64,000 nucleotides of DNA from the NCBI GenBank assembly GCA_008973525.1, contig WACJ01000097.1, positions 620,001 to 684,000 of the forward strand, read 5' to 3'. Every line of letters starts with the position of its first letter. The first letter of the stretch is position 1. Shown here piece by piece: positions 31,101 through 41,956 of this stretch. Made by a program: the position numbers and the translations under genes. The notes below the pieces were generated by a model, which saw only the letters and a program-made list of their open reading frames with translations, did not search any database and was not told where the DNA came from. The DNA is from Stenopsyche tienmushanensis (Eukaryota; Arthropoda; Insecta; Trichoptera; Stenopsychidae).

Positions 31101-34100
31101 ATCATTGACACAAATGCTCAGTGTAAATAATTTTAACGACAGCGTTTTATATTTATGCAGCTCCTATCACAAGAATATTTAATGGGCAATTTCATTAGTT
31201 CGTATCCTATGCATTCTCAGTTTGAAAATCAAACTTTGGAATATACAATTTGTATTAAATATTGACGTATAATAAAGATAAATCATCGTATTCGATCCGC
31301 AGGCAATAATGATTCTATTTGACCTCGGGTTAGAAATATTTAGAGGCATTAAATAGCACCGATTTTTTATTATGTTTCAGATCTTTTTGCTGCTCTTCAT
31401 CATGCTGTATCTTGCGTCGTATGCGATCATACAAAAATTTAGAAGGAGAGATCATGAAGACTGTTATTCGATGGACGAGGACGAGATCACGGTTTATAGA
31501 ATAAGCGTCTGGCTGTGTACCTTCGCTTTGACCGTCACCATTGGATCTTTACTATTACTACCCATATCGACTATCAGCAATGAAGTCCTCCTTATATATC
31601 CTGATAGCTATTACGTAAAATGGTTGAACAGTTCGCTTATCCAAGGTACGCGTGAAAAATCATGTTTTTCAACTTTGTACATACGTCGTAGAATTGCTCG
31701 AATGTATTCTTTAAAAAACTGTCTGATATCGCTCGGAAAAGAAACCTTGACCTCAACTCTCGCTTTGATAATTTTGAATCATTCAATAGAAATGATGGGA
31801 GATGGCGACCTTACATTTAAAAAAAAGTGTTTCGCAATGGACTTTTTGTTAAATGACCATTGAACACACTTTTTATGAGCGTTATCAATGTAATTATGAT
31901 GATTTATGTGATAGGACGTCATTTGATGTTAATGCTCTTGGTGTTTAATTGTTTTTGATATTAATTTAATTTTTAGGTCTCTGGAACCATGTGTTTTTGT
32001 TTTCTAACGTGTCATTGGTCATCCTGCTGCCGTTTGCTTACCTCTTCACGGAATCGTCTGGATTTTTCGGGCATCGTTCCGGCGTAATGTCTAGAGTATA
32101 TGAGACGTGTACTGTACTGACATTGCTCGGGGGAATCGTATTAGGATTTACATATGTAATATCATCGTTCATCGACAAAAATAATTCGACTTTTGAAATT
32201 CTCGGTGAGTATGTCTATAAATAGGCTTTTTTTTTAAGTAATTACATCTTAATTTATTTACTTTTAAATTCGTAATAATCACTATGATTATGTTATATCT
32301 TTTTATTGCATTTAATCACTAATGAACAATGGAGTTTTTTTTATCTTTTGGTATATTTATAATCTGTCTATTGATAATTATTGTAAGTTAACAATGCAAT
32401 GAAACCTTATTTCTTAAGCCTTAACCTTTATTTGATCTTATATCAAATGAATGATATGGTATTCAATGTTTGAGATCTTAAATAACCATTTAATGATAGA
32501 TGCAAATTTAGATACATCCATCAATCAAATCAAATATTTTCATATAAAAATGCAGTATAAATGATTTAAATCGAATCAATAGAGGGAATTGTGGCGATTT
32601 TTTGATTTAATAAAATTATATTGGGTGTGTGAATAAGTTCCTACCGTTTCACCGTCAGATGGCGGTGTAATATAAATGCAATCTGAACTTGCAAAATCAT
32701 TTGGGATTGATCGAACAACAGCTTCGATATGTCCGACAGCATTGGGAATGATACAAATGATAAGATCTTGGGTGTTACGAGCTGATCAACTGGTATTATG
32801 AGATGTTTCAACCCAACCAAACCACCATGCGTTTGAGCCGAGCATTGAAAGAAAAGTGGTCACAATATGCTCAAAGATACGAGGAGGTAATTCTAGGCCC
32901 AACATTGCTCCATCTGATTACCACTTTTCCAATTGAAGCACTTCACTTCTTATGAAGATATTAAAAAATGAATCAATTCTTGGTTAGCTTCAAAAGACAT
33001 ATCATTTTTTCGATGTGGAATTCAAATGCTGCCTGAAAAATGGACAAAAGTAGTGGCTAGCGATGAGCAATAATTTAATCAACTTGCTTTATTATTGCAT
33101 ACTAGCCGATACCCAGCGCGTTGCCGCCACAGAAGTAATAATTCTAAAAATATCGTTTGTTGGTTTTATTATAAAAAATATGAATAAACATACAAACATT
33201 GATTTTTATATATAAGATCTATTGTAAGTTAATTGTACTATACCTATATTATTTTAAAAAGTGCAAACAATAAGTTGGCAAAGTTTTATCGCAATCGAAT
33301 GAGCGGTATGGCAACGCATTAAATACAGACAAACAAACATTAATTTTTATATATTAGACTATGCCTATGTTACTCGCAGAATCCTTAGCAATAAGTGGAC
33401 GAAGTTTTATTGCAATCCGATGAACAGTATGGCAGCGCATTTCGAACGAACAAAACCCAATTCATTTTTACATATTAGATTTAACATAAGGGATTTGTTT
33501 TCGCGAAAAACGGCGAGAACTTATTCACACACCCAATATAAAAAAGATGAATTTATTCAATGTTTTTGAAATATAGGGTGTGGAAGGGAAATCAAATCAT
33601 TTTATAAAAATGAATAACACAAATATCAGTTTAATTATTTTGTCCATGTTGCAGAGAGACATTTAAAGTTCTTGTTCGTTATGTTTTAAAAATTATATCA
33701 TTAAGGTTGTTTCCGTTTTGGTCAATGCGTTGAGATAGTCTAGGTCCCGCTTTTCCAAATGAGCACCACTCCACCCTTCTCAGAATAACTGCCGCTTCAA
33801 ATAAGAAGTTCCCCTGCCATGGCTTCAAAATTTGACTATATCAACGCATTGACGAGAATGGAAGCCACTTTAATAATATAATAAATAAAATCAGGAGATC
33901 CCTGCCGCACTCTGTACAAATCATTGTTATGTCAGACAAATTCATATGATTGTATGCAGAAATTCAAAATCGTTTCATGTTCAGCATTTATTTTATTTAG
34001 TATTCAAAGAAAATAAACATATAGAATTGTGAAACATTTTGTTGGGAATTTGAATTCATGTTAAATTGATTATTCGCGCTTTCATGTCGAACGATATCCA

Positions 34101-37100
34101 TCATAAATGTGCATCATATCATCGTATATCGTCGGTAAAATTGTGAATTTATGTTTCTTTTTGTTTGATAGGTCTATGGAGCTATTATTTGCCATTCCTA
34201 TATTCCTGTGTGTCTTTTATCGGTGTACTGATGTTATTAGGTAAGATATTATATTTTATTAAGCCTCTAAATGATAAAAAATTTAAACAAACATAGTAAA
34301 TCTACTACAATCTAAAGCATAATAAAGTCATAACCACATCGGTCTAAATAGAACAGCGTGAAAATACTGTGTATTCAAAAACCATCTTATTGATTTCAGC
34401 AAAAATATTATGGGGAATAAGCTATGATTGGAAATAAAAGTCTTTGTTTGGGATTAATTTTATATTTAAATAAAATGAGTTTTTAAAAAAAACACAAAGT
34501 CGATGACTACGCAATGATTTAATTTAATTGCGTGCAAATAATTGTTTAACATGTTATGTTTGAGCAGAGCGGATGTGCAAAGAAGGGCAACATTTGTGAA
34601 AATATATACGTGAAAAGTTGGCATTTGCCCACGTTATGTTTGTTTGCTAACACACACAGTTGTGTACACAATTTCTATTTATCGTATGTCACTCTCTGCT
34701 TGCATACATGTTTATTTTAATAGGTAGCTCACGTTTTTTTCTCTAAAGAAAACTGGCATTAATCAACTTTGTAACAACAACAGTTTGAAAATATTTATGA
34801 AATATTTTGAGTTTGAATAATAGCTCATTAAATGACGTCGTCGTCAAAAATATCAGCGTCTAATCTTCACTTTCAGAAGTATCCTCGTCGCTTTCTCGCC
34901 TCAGTAAAAAATCGTCTATCAAGTCTTTATACCGTGGATACATGTCCACGAGGCCGTCGTATGATATTTGGAATTGTTTTTTATTTCGTATGCCCCTGTA
35001 CGCTTTAGCCTCGTATAGGCGCGCCTTAAAACTGTTTCCGTCGCATTTGAGAGCCCATTCACAATCGTGAAATACCTACACAAGCATAAAAACAATTGAA
35101 TTCCAGTGAGATATAGTCGTAATTCTAATTAAAGCGTATTTTTGCTACAAAAATATCTTTGTATTCGTCGACGTAACGAAATCAGACTTCTAAATGTAAT
35201 TCATTACCGATATTGATATCGTCGTCGTTTGTAAAAAGCTTGATGAACATGGAAAAGAACGATTGAATGATGTAAATATAGAGCGCTTGCACGATGTAAC
35301 TGATCATCGGCGAAAACGCGTTAATATTTGAGCTGAATAATCGCATCATTATGCATTGAAATATTTCCCTGACGACTGTTTGTATTTTTTCATCTTTCAG
35401 GCCTAGTTTTATGTATAGGCACACTTTTTTCCATAGGTTTCCTAACGTCTCCGTAATAGTGTCAAATACCTTATCGTACTTCTTCAGTTTGATAAGTGTC
35501 AACGCTCTGTTCGTGTACAGTACGCAGCTGTCTTTTATTTGATCAATGGCTTTGTTGTAGCAGGAAAGCGCGAGGTCGTATTCGCCGCGTTTGAACGCTC
35601 TAGATGCGCGCGTTTTGAATGTATCGGCTCTTTCCATGCGCACTTTTTTATCGGCCGCCCTCTCTTCGGCGTCTCGCCCGACGATCCTCTTGAACGTCTC
35701 TTGATCCATTTCGTTCTGCGGATAAAAATTATGTTTTTAAATGCACTCAATTATTGATATTGATTGTTTTGATTATTTACTCACGGGGTTATTTGACCGT
35801 TCCGGTTCGTCCGGTCGCTTGTTGATGACGGTCCGATCGCATCTCAATTTAATTTCAATGTTTTCGTCCGTTTCTATGTCCATTTTTTCGGAGAGATATT
35901 TATCTGCCAATAATTGAGCATTCTGTGCGGTCTCCTCGTCTTTAGATGTCAGTCCAGATACTATTCCTGATATTTCCGTTACTTTGTGCATGAAATTATT
36001 CCACTCCTCATTTTGATCCATGGCTTTTATGCGCGTGAAATGTATTTTCATGCTTCGTTGTACTTACTAACAACTTCCTTGGTAACGGTCGTCACACACA
36101 GTATGTTATTGATTGTAGCGTTCTCCCCTATTCTTAGCACAAGTCACGCCCACATACCTTTATAAATTCACCGACATGAATGACAGCCAGAAAAATGTTT
36201 ATGCTTTTACTTTATGGATGACATCACTTAATACAAATTTAAATGTTTCATTGACAAGTTATGTAAATAAAAAAATATTTTTGTTTAAATAAATTTTTAT
36301 TAATGTATATTTACAAAAGCTTGTGAATTTGAGAATGATATTTTGTCTATTTAATCAACTATAGTTCTAATAAATTTAAATACTTAATATAAAGGATCAC
36401 CCAAGTTTTCTCTAGACTGTCAGCTTCACCGCAGCATGTAACAAGCTTTATAATGAACCAGGCTCAATAAATAGCACATAATATTCGTTAATTTCTTTGG
36501 AATATTTCTTAATGTTCAACTTGCATGGTATCTGCTTTCCGTTGTTCAGCTATTTTTGCCTATTAATGTGTTGCAAAAATAAAAGGAAAATGTTACCGTG
36601 TAAACCTTCCAATTTACTTCTGAAGGAGTAGATTTTGCAAAGGAGTGGTGATACTCCGCTAATGACGCCACTCCAGAACAGTCAAGGGGAAATAAAAAAA
36701 TTGGCCAACGATAAGAATGATACGAGTGTCTTAATTATCAAAACAAACGCCTGCTCTCAAGACAACACGAACGAAATTGCGAACTTCCATGCGTTTGTGT
36801 TCAAATCTTTGGTTACAATGCCATAAACTGTTGTTATTGTCATGTTTAGAGTTTCTGCTATCTATTGAAGGCTCAACCGTCGGTTAGAGTTTGATGGACA
36901 TCCACTACGGTCTCCCCTTGAACGATTTGTACCATCAGAGAACTTTTGATACAAACTAGCAATCACTTCCAAAGACGTTTCAGCAAATTTAACGCAAAAT
37001 GTAATGGCGATCCAGAGAATGATCCATTGCGCCGTGTTACAATGCTTCAAAAAGAGGTTCATGGGAATGTACACCTTGACGCACACCTCTGATAACTCGT

Positions 37101-39192
37101 AGGCAACTTTTTAAGAGCTCGTTTTAAAGCTAACATTCCCTTCAATCTAACCCAGCAGATTAGATTGTGCTGCGATTTATCGTCGTGTTGAACGCACCCT
37201 GTACATGCACAAGTGGCTCACATATCTCTATAAGAAAGCCTCGACCACTGACAATGCTTGCCGTCTTTTCTGTCTGCCCTGGGCCTCCTCCCACCAATTG
37301 ACCAGGCTCATACGTGCCACATCTTTGTCTACCTATCTATTCCAACATATATTTTTATTGACACTCATAGAGGTATAATCACCAGCATTTGCCCTCGATA
37401 CCGCCATATATTTAGCTTTAATTTATTGACATTCCGAATGTAGCAGCAAATTCATCAATAGATATAAGTGCCACCATAGCCTCCGACTTCATTGATTTCG
37501 CCACTATGTCGATGTCGTCTGCAAAAGCTAAATGTAATACATTATCGTTCCAAAGAACTGCGCATCCTGATCTGTCAGCGTCACTCATAATTGCTTCCAA
37601 TACAAAAAATGAACTTTAGATGCGTATGAATGCAAATCTTTATACAAAATCCTCCATAAAGAGCCGTCGTCATGTGTAAACATTATAAAATGCTGACATC
37701 CAGGAATCACGCTTGGATGACCCTTTACAATTGACTGTAATGAGCCATTAATTGATCCAATTTAATGCCAAAATAACTTTGTTGATGAGGCAAACTATTA
37801 TATTTTTAAAAATTATTAATTACTGATTTCGATTATTAATATTTCAAAAAACATATACAACTACAGATTCTCATTGTATATTTTAGTTTGTACTCCGCTG
37901 GGATTTGTACGATTATTCGGAATAGTTGGGCAAGTGCTCGTTAAACCACAATTTTTACGAGATCTAGATGAAGAATTTTTTGCATATTCGCTAGAAGAAG
38001 ACACGGTGCGCCGTAGACTCAAGAATGCCGTATCGACAGGTTTAAATAGTTATGAAATGATCTGTAATAATGAATTTGGATAGACGTCTGTATGTATGTA
38101 TGTTTTCAGGTGACGGTTATATTTCTCCAGCGCCTATTGGGCCGCCGTCAGTATCGAATCCATTAGATCCGTATGCCGATGAATTAGAGCAATCGTTGAG
38201 CAATAGTGTTCTACGATTGAGGAACGGTGCTTTGCAATCCAGTCTCGATGCTAGACTCAAACATTTGCAATATAAAAGAAAGGTAGTATTAAGTTTTAAG
38301 TCTGAATAAATATATAAATGCTTTCATTTCATCTATGAATTTTTTGATCATAAGGTCGTGGATAGTCAACGCCGTACTTCATCTTTTCGCCGTAATGTGG
38401 TGTATCCAGTTAGCCGTCTTGATCTGGCTTCTCCTGACGGGCATAGTGGTTTTAATGGCGTCGCAAAATATTCTCGCCTTGGTAGCAGGATTCAAAGTTA
38501 TCTCGTCTTCGGTGCGTATAATAAATGTTTAATATTTTATAATAAATGCGTCTGTATATATTTCATTTATTATGTTTATGTGTAATCAGAATGTTGATAA
38601 ATTACAGCAATTCACGCTTGGGATCCAATCCCTTTCTCGGCTCGGTTCTGTGGGAGCGGGGCTGCAAGTCGCGGTGTTGCTGTATTTGGCAGCCGCATCA
38701 TACACGGGCTTGTATTGTTGCTTACCCCGTCTTCGTCCGCGCCCCGCACGCACGCCTTTATCTCACATCGTGGCAAACTGCGCACTACTGCTCATATTAA
38801 GTTCTGCCTTGCCTTTGCTTGCCAAAATTCTCGGTAAAATACTCATGCATTATGCTTATAATATATATTTTTTACACTTAATACATTTTAAACTAATCTC
38901 ACTGACATTGAATTAATTTAACAATACTTTAGATGACGCTTATGTCGCTTATGTTATTCAATGCAAGATGTTTTTAATTTTAGGTGTAACCAATTTTGAT
39001 CTTCTCGGCGAATTCGGCAATATCGAATGGTTGGGCCACTTCAAGTTTGTTCTTTCGTATAACATAGTGTTTGCAGCGGCGGCTGCGTTGTGCTTAGTAA
39101 ATAAATTCACAGCCTCCGTCAGAAGAGAACTGTACAATAGGTTAGTCGAGAATATAAAGTTTTTTTCAGAATGTGTCACATTTTTGAATTGA
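25186..39192 (+). CDS. lili: LMBR1-family multipass membrane receptor (lilipod/limb region 1 homolog), complete but frame-broken
   Basis: LMBR1/LMBR1L proteins are multipass membrane receptors; Drosophila lilipod promotes BMP signalling in germline stem cells. Nine exons: 25186-25248, 31381-31645, 31977-32204, 34172-34240, 37887-38039, 38110-38282, 38355-38511, 38590-38833 (or from 38608), 38984-39192; junction phases match, giving about 519 residues. Conserved stretches include LREQIFHNNVREQI, LLLPISTISNEVLL, WLNSSLIQGLWNHVFLFSN, PFAYLFTES, GVMSRVYET, YYLPFLYSC, CTPLGFVRLF, ILSSALPLL, TNFDLLGEFG and FTASVRREL. At least eight hydrophobic segments are visible. Odd: exon 38355-38511 holds one extra base (38409) after RRNVVYP, while the next frame continues LAVLIWLLLTG as expected. 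A TTC12-like gene lies on the opposite strand in the 3.6-kb intron 34241-37886. Intron 1 is 6.1 kb and full of mariner and LINE remnants. Confidence 0.93.
25855..26593 (+). mobile_element. Degenerate mariner copy, irritans-like
   Basis: Both ends are visible: caatttagtcccaaaag at the left and gggactacccttg at the right (inverse agreement around agtccca), each flanked by TA. Inside, the plus strand encodes fragments such as KAKFLR, then TPFARFSPLGSFSF (a decayed Y-SPDLAPSDxFLF motif) and KRRR, with many stops. It lies in lilipod intron 1. Confidence 0.7.
26640..26840 (+). mobile_element. Jockey-type LINE, C-terminal fragment 1
   Basis: The frame encodes TNNIIHKELNISTVKKKIKN, then YKQRLNTYPNCLVEEL. 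This matches the usual jockey-clade ORF2 end (N-x-x-I-H-x-D-L-x-I-x-T-V-x-x-E-I ... Y...RL..HPN.L). A second, more damaged fragment of the same type lies at 58615-58850. It starts within 50 bp of the mariner above, in lilipod intron 1. Confidence 0.65.
27000..29120. other. lilipod intron 1 sequence, nothing recognised
   Basis: Mostly AT-rich. A less AT-rich patch at about 27130-27290 is probably a repeat fragment I cannot name. No conserved frame. Confidence 0.4.
29130..29760 (-). mobile_element. Mariner transposase, degenerate, reverse strand
   Basis: Minus-strand fragments in order: FLTSIVTVDKKWVAHYASES (cf. the first catalytic D of mariners), FPNMPKKLKTTIS, GETINAHRYCETQKK, FGWDVLTHTPYSPNL (cf. 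the second catalytic region, HPPYSPDLAPSDYHLF) and finally ELAGEFFDEGIKKLVS. Frame breaks and stops separate the pieces. The order and spacing fit one nearly full-length dead copy. Confidence 0.8.
29990..30320 (+). mobile_element. Second mariner-like transposase fragment
   Basis: The plus strand encodes, with frame changes, ETMQCVSQ, then FELFTRPPYSPDLAP, the catalytic-domain motif of mariner-type transposases. It runs opposite to the neighbouring copy at 29130-29760, so it is a separate insertion. Confidence 0.65.
30530..31380. other. End of lilipod intron 1, no feature seen
   Basis: AT-rich intronic DNA up to the acceptor at 31380 (tatgtttcag). Confidence 0.5.
32621..33536 (+). mobile_element. 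Mariner element with intact ends, containing a nested RTE-type repeat
   Basis: The terminal repeats are perfect over 20 bp: ttgggtgtgtgaataagttc at the left and its exact complement at the right. Both are flanked by TA (32619-32620, 33537-33538). The interior encodes mellifera-like transposase remnants: MRLSRALKEKWSQYAQRYEE, IAPSDYHFSN, FFRCGIQMLPEKWTKVVASD. A block of about 380 bp at 33103-33480 is a different repeat, inserted near the transposase 3' end. Size is 916 bp; without the insert it would be about 540 bp, so an internal deletion is also present. It lies in lilipod intron 3. Confidence 0.9.
33103..33480 (+). repeat. RTE/SINE-type dispersed repeat, copy 2 (nested in mariner)
   Basis: It starts ctagccgatacccagcgcg and ttgccgcc, then carries the same two-unit pattern as 22008-22322 (gttttatcgcaatcgaatga ... 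gttttattgcaatccgatga) and ends attcatttttacatattaga. It is longer at the 5' side than the other copy. Confidence 0.7.
34860..36021 (-). CDS. TTC12: TTC12-like TPR protein, nested in a lilipod intron
   Basis: TTC12 is a cytoplasmic cofactor in axonemal dynein-arm assembly in vertebrates. Three exons: 36021-35785, 35715-35470, 35075-34860, all phase 0 with GT-AG sites, encoding 232 residues. The N-terminus MDQNEEWNNFMHKVTEIS parallels the human start. Exon 2 holds ETFKRIVGRDAEERAADKK, then the TPR helices KTRASRAFKRGEYDLALSCY and VLYTNRALTLIKLKKYDK. Exon 3 continues VFHDCEWALKCDGNSFKARL and YEAKAYRGIRNKKQF, and the protein ends in an acidic tail, RRESDEDTSESED. Human TTC12 is about 705 residues with a C-terminal armadillo region, which is absent here: either a short insect form or a lost 3' half. 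An in-frame ATG at 36051 would add 10 residues. The gene is antisense to lilipod, wholly inside its intron 34241-37886. Confidence 0.85.
36850..37100 (-). mobile_element. Mariner-family transposase N-terminal fragment
   Basis: The minus strand encodes CVKFAETSLEVIASLYQKFS followed by GDRSGCPSNSNRRLSLQ, the helix-turn-helix region of mos-like mariners (A-E-T...I...YG...-R-S-G-R-P-S). A related plus-strand piece occurs at 50540-50790, sharing [15 protein letters not shown]. Confidence 0.65.
37410..37620 (-). mobile_element. LINE RT fragment, family R, copy 2
   Basis: It encodes MEAIMSDADRSGCAVLWN and LHLAFADDIDIVAKSMKSEA (intact FADD box), then EFAATFGMSIN. It is more intact around the catalytic box than copy 1 at 19165-19640. 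It lies in a lilipod intron. Confidence 0.75.
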
Positions 39193-39780
39193 TTATGTCA
39201 TGACCGTGCGCATGTATGTAATGTCATCACACACGCTGGCACCGCTGTCCGACGAAGGGCTATTCTAATATGCTTTGTTACTAATATACGGTAGAGGTTT
39301 TTTCGTATGTGATGTTTCAACGTGCGTTACATACTATCAAATAATTTTAAAGACTGAGATTTATAGGATGTTGTCAGGACACATTCCACTCTTTTTTCAA
39401 GGCTGCTACTTATTAAACAAGATGAATATATAGCTTGCTTTTTAAAAATGCCTATTTATGCTGATATTTGATCAATAATTAGTTGTGATTCCTGTTTGTT
39501 GAATTTTTTTTTTTTTTTTGCAACATCCAAACTATCCAGACGGTCCGTATTCGATTACGACTTCAAAAGATTCACATATTTCCTTTATCGGAATGTTATT
39601 TTGTACGAATATTCAGTGCTTTTGTTGTATTCGATTTTATAAGCGGTTGATATTTTATGTATTTTATTGTTTTGCAGTATTAAAAAGAATTTATACTCGT
39701 TTCGAACCAAAAATTTAATTTAAAAATGTGATTCCGTTTAGATTATATTTCGAATTAATTATGTGAAACTTTCTTCATTA
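39193..39780. other. lilipod 3' UTR and flank
   Basis: AT-rich sequence after the stop codon at 39190-39192. No gene seen. Confidence 0.45.
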
Positions 39781-39789
39781 AATATGTTT

Positions 39790-40045
39790 ATAAAATATAT
39801 ACGGGGCACGTCCAGAAAGAAAGAGTACTCTATATTTTAAATCAAGAAAAAATCGCCAATCAATCAATGCAATTTGTGAGCCGAAGATGCCTGATACCTT
39901 CGTCAAAGAAGTCTCCCGCCGATGATTTGGTCCATTGATATATACCAAAAGACCGACAACGCATATCACCATTTCCGTTTGACCTGAGCCTTCTTCTTTA
40001 AGTGCCTTGCACTCAAAGTGTATCGGCAATCGTACCACTACCACA
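39790..40045 (-). mobile_element. Mariner 3'-end remnant
   Basis: Across two frames the minus strand gives SSAGDFFDEGIR and LFLSGRAPYI, the end of a mariner transposase and its 3' terminus. It is badly decayed. Confidence 0.5.
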
Positions 40046-40179
40046 AGTTTGTCAGCAATGACGTCTTCCTGACGTCACAGCTGCGACGACTCTCGATCTT
40101 CCCCTGGAGTATTCATAGGTATGTAGAAGTGCATTCAGTGCAAGTGCAGTCTTTTCATAATTAATTGACAGCAACAGCA

Positions 40180-40460
40180 AACAAAAGCATCAATCCCATC
40201 GATAGACTTAAATGCTGCCAAAGCCTTTGACCTCGATTATGTCACGAAATCTGCAAAGGCTAGATATATTATATCCTCATTCCATGGGTCTGCGTGTCCC
40301 GATCTGCCAAGCCTCCCTTATGATTGCTATTAACGCCCTGTCTAACTTCGTTGCCATCTCGAAAGGCTCCGACAGGATGGTGTTGGAACGTACAACATTA
40401 ACCGATCCAGACACAAACATTATTGACAGCCTCACCAGCTTTCGTAAGCCTTGAAAAATT
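40180..40460 (-). mobile_element. LINE RT fragment, family R, copy 3
   Basis: The minus strand encodes AIIREAWQIGTRRPME and, after a frame change, YLAFADFVT with AAFKSIDGID, parallel to copies 1 and 2. The FADD box is mutated to FADF, so it is dead. Confidence 0.6.
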
Positions 40461-40464
40461 TACA

Positions 40465-41956
40465 AATATGTAGTGGAGATCTTGACGGTAAATAGTCCAC
40501 AATAGACCTTCCAAGTCTGAAACTGCGTTGGTTGGTGAAGTTCCTCAATGGTAGAGATATGCCCCTGTAATTCATTGTCATAATAGAGTCAAGAAATGCC
40601 TGAAAATCTGAAATAGGCGCGTTACCTTTCGCAATAAGAAACCGGATTACGCTCCTCAGTAGCTGATGGGAGTCGGAATACTTAAAAGCATCAGAGCGTC
40701 AATACTCTTACTTTGTGGATATGCCTCGTATTTTATTTAGCTTATTATTTGAGTCGCAATCAGACTTTTTAATCTTATATTCCTAAATTATTTATATTTA
40801 AATTTGCTAGATTTTAATTTCGATGAATCAAACGAACACTGATACGTCATTTGCATTTATTGACACGTTGAAGATTATATATATATATATATATATATAA
40901 TATTCCATTTTACGTATGATTGTGTTGCTTTTATTACTGACGAATAGTAATATGACTGTACGTCGTCTCGATAAAGAATTACGACACTTTCCTGCAATGT
41001 TTCCGTATTCCACTTTATGTCGGTTTAATGCTTACGCAATAAATTGGCAACTGACAAATATATCCAACCAATGAGTTGCAATATTACAAATGTATCTGAC
41101 AATAAATTGGTCGCAGGCTGGTGTTTTTAAATAATAATGAATCTCTTATATGATATTTTAATTGTCAATTTTTTAAATTAAAATTAAATGGAAATATCGT
41201 ATATGTGAATAACGTTTTTGGATGATATTTTAAAATGTCTATTGGCACTCATGTGTGTTGATGATTTATTGTCTACACGAAAGTAAATGTAAATTTAGCT
41301 CCTTGCGTTATTAATACGTTGTTATATATAAAATGTGTTGCATTTTTTTAACAAAGCAAATGTTAAACTGTAGCATTTGGATCTATTAATAGCCTTTAAT
41401 AATAATAAAATGTTTTAATCTCAGGTTTGATTATTTTACAAAAGATTTGCATTTACTTTACAAAAATGCAACAACATTATATATTCTTCATCTTAATACA
41501 TAATCATATATACTATTTATTAGATACTAAATTATGTATATTAACATATTATAAACATCCGATATTAAGGTAAGTCAAAAAATAAAGCGATTCACACGAT
41601 GCATACTGTGAATATTCAGAAACAAAACTAATACCGCTTTGATGCTTCGATTTTTAACCCTTTTAAGAAATATTTCACTGCGAAACAATTTTGTAACAAC
41701 ATGCTTATAATTTTTACTTTTAGCTTCATTCATTGCGCCAACCTTATCAAATTCTCTAGATGTGAAATATGGACTGTTTACGGCAAGTACCCCATTGATT
41801 TAAATCCGAAATCATTAATATTTTAATACACTGAGCTTATTTTAAATTAAAAATACACTCGAACAATCCTCAAAATAATAAAATATTTTGTTGTAGGCCC
41901 CCAAAAACTGAGTTTTTAATTATATTGCAATACGAAATAAAATCTCAATTTTATTA
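40465..41956. other. No gene seen
   Basis: AT-rich intergenic DNA. A (TA)n microsatellite of about 26 bp lies at 40876-40901. Confidence 0.5.

Noticed and set aside
35182..35469. Extension of TTC12 exon 2 to a 175-residue open frame
   Set aside because: TPR homology stops at KLKKYDK and resumes exactly after a GT-AG intron at VFHDCEWALK, so the extension is intron; kept only as a retention possibility.
40876..40901. (TA)n run as a possible regulatory or origin sequence
   Set aside because: A simple microsatellite is sufficient; similar short runs occur elsewhere in this AT-rich window.
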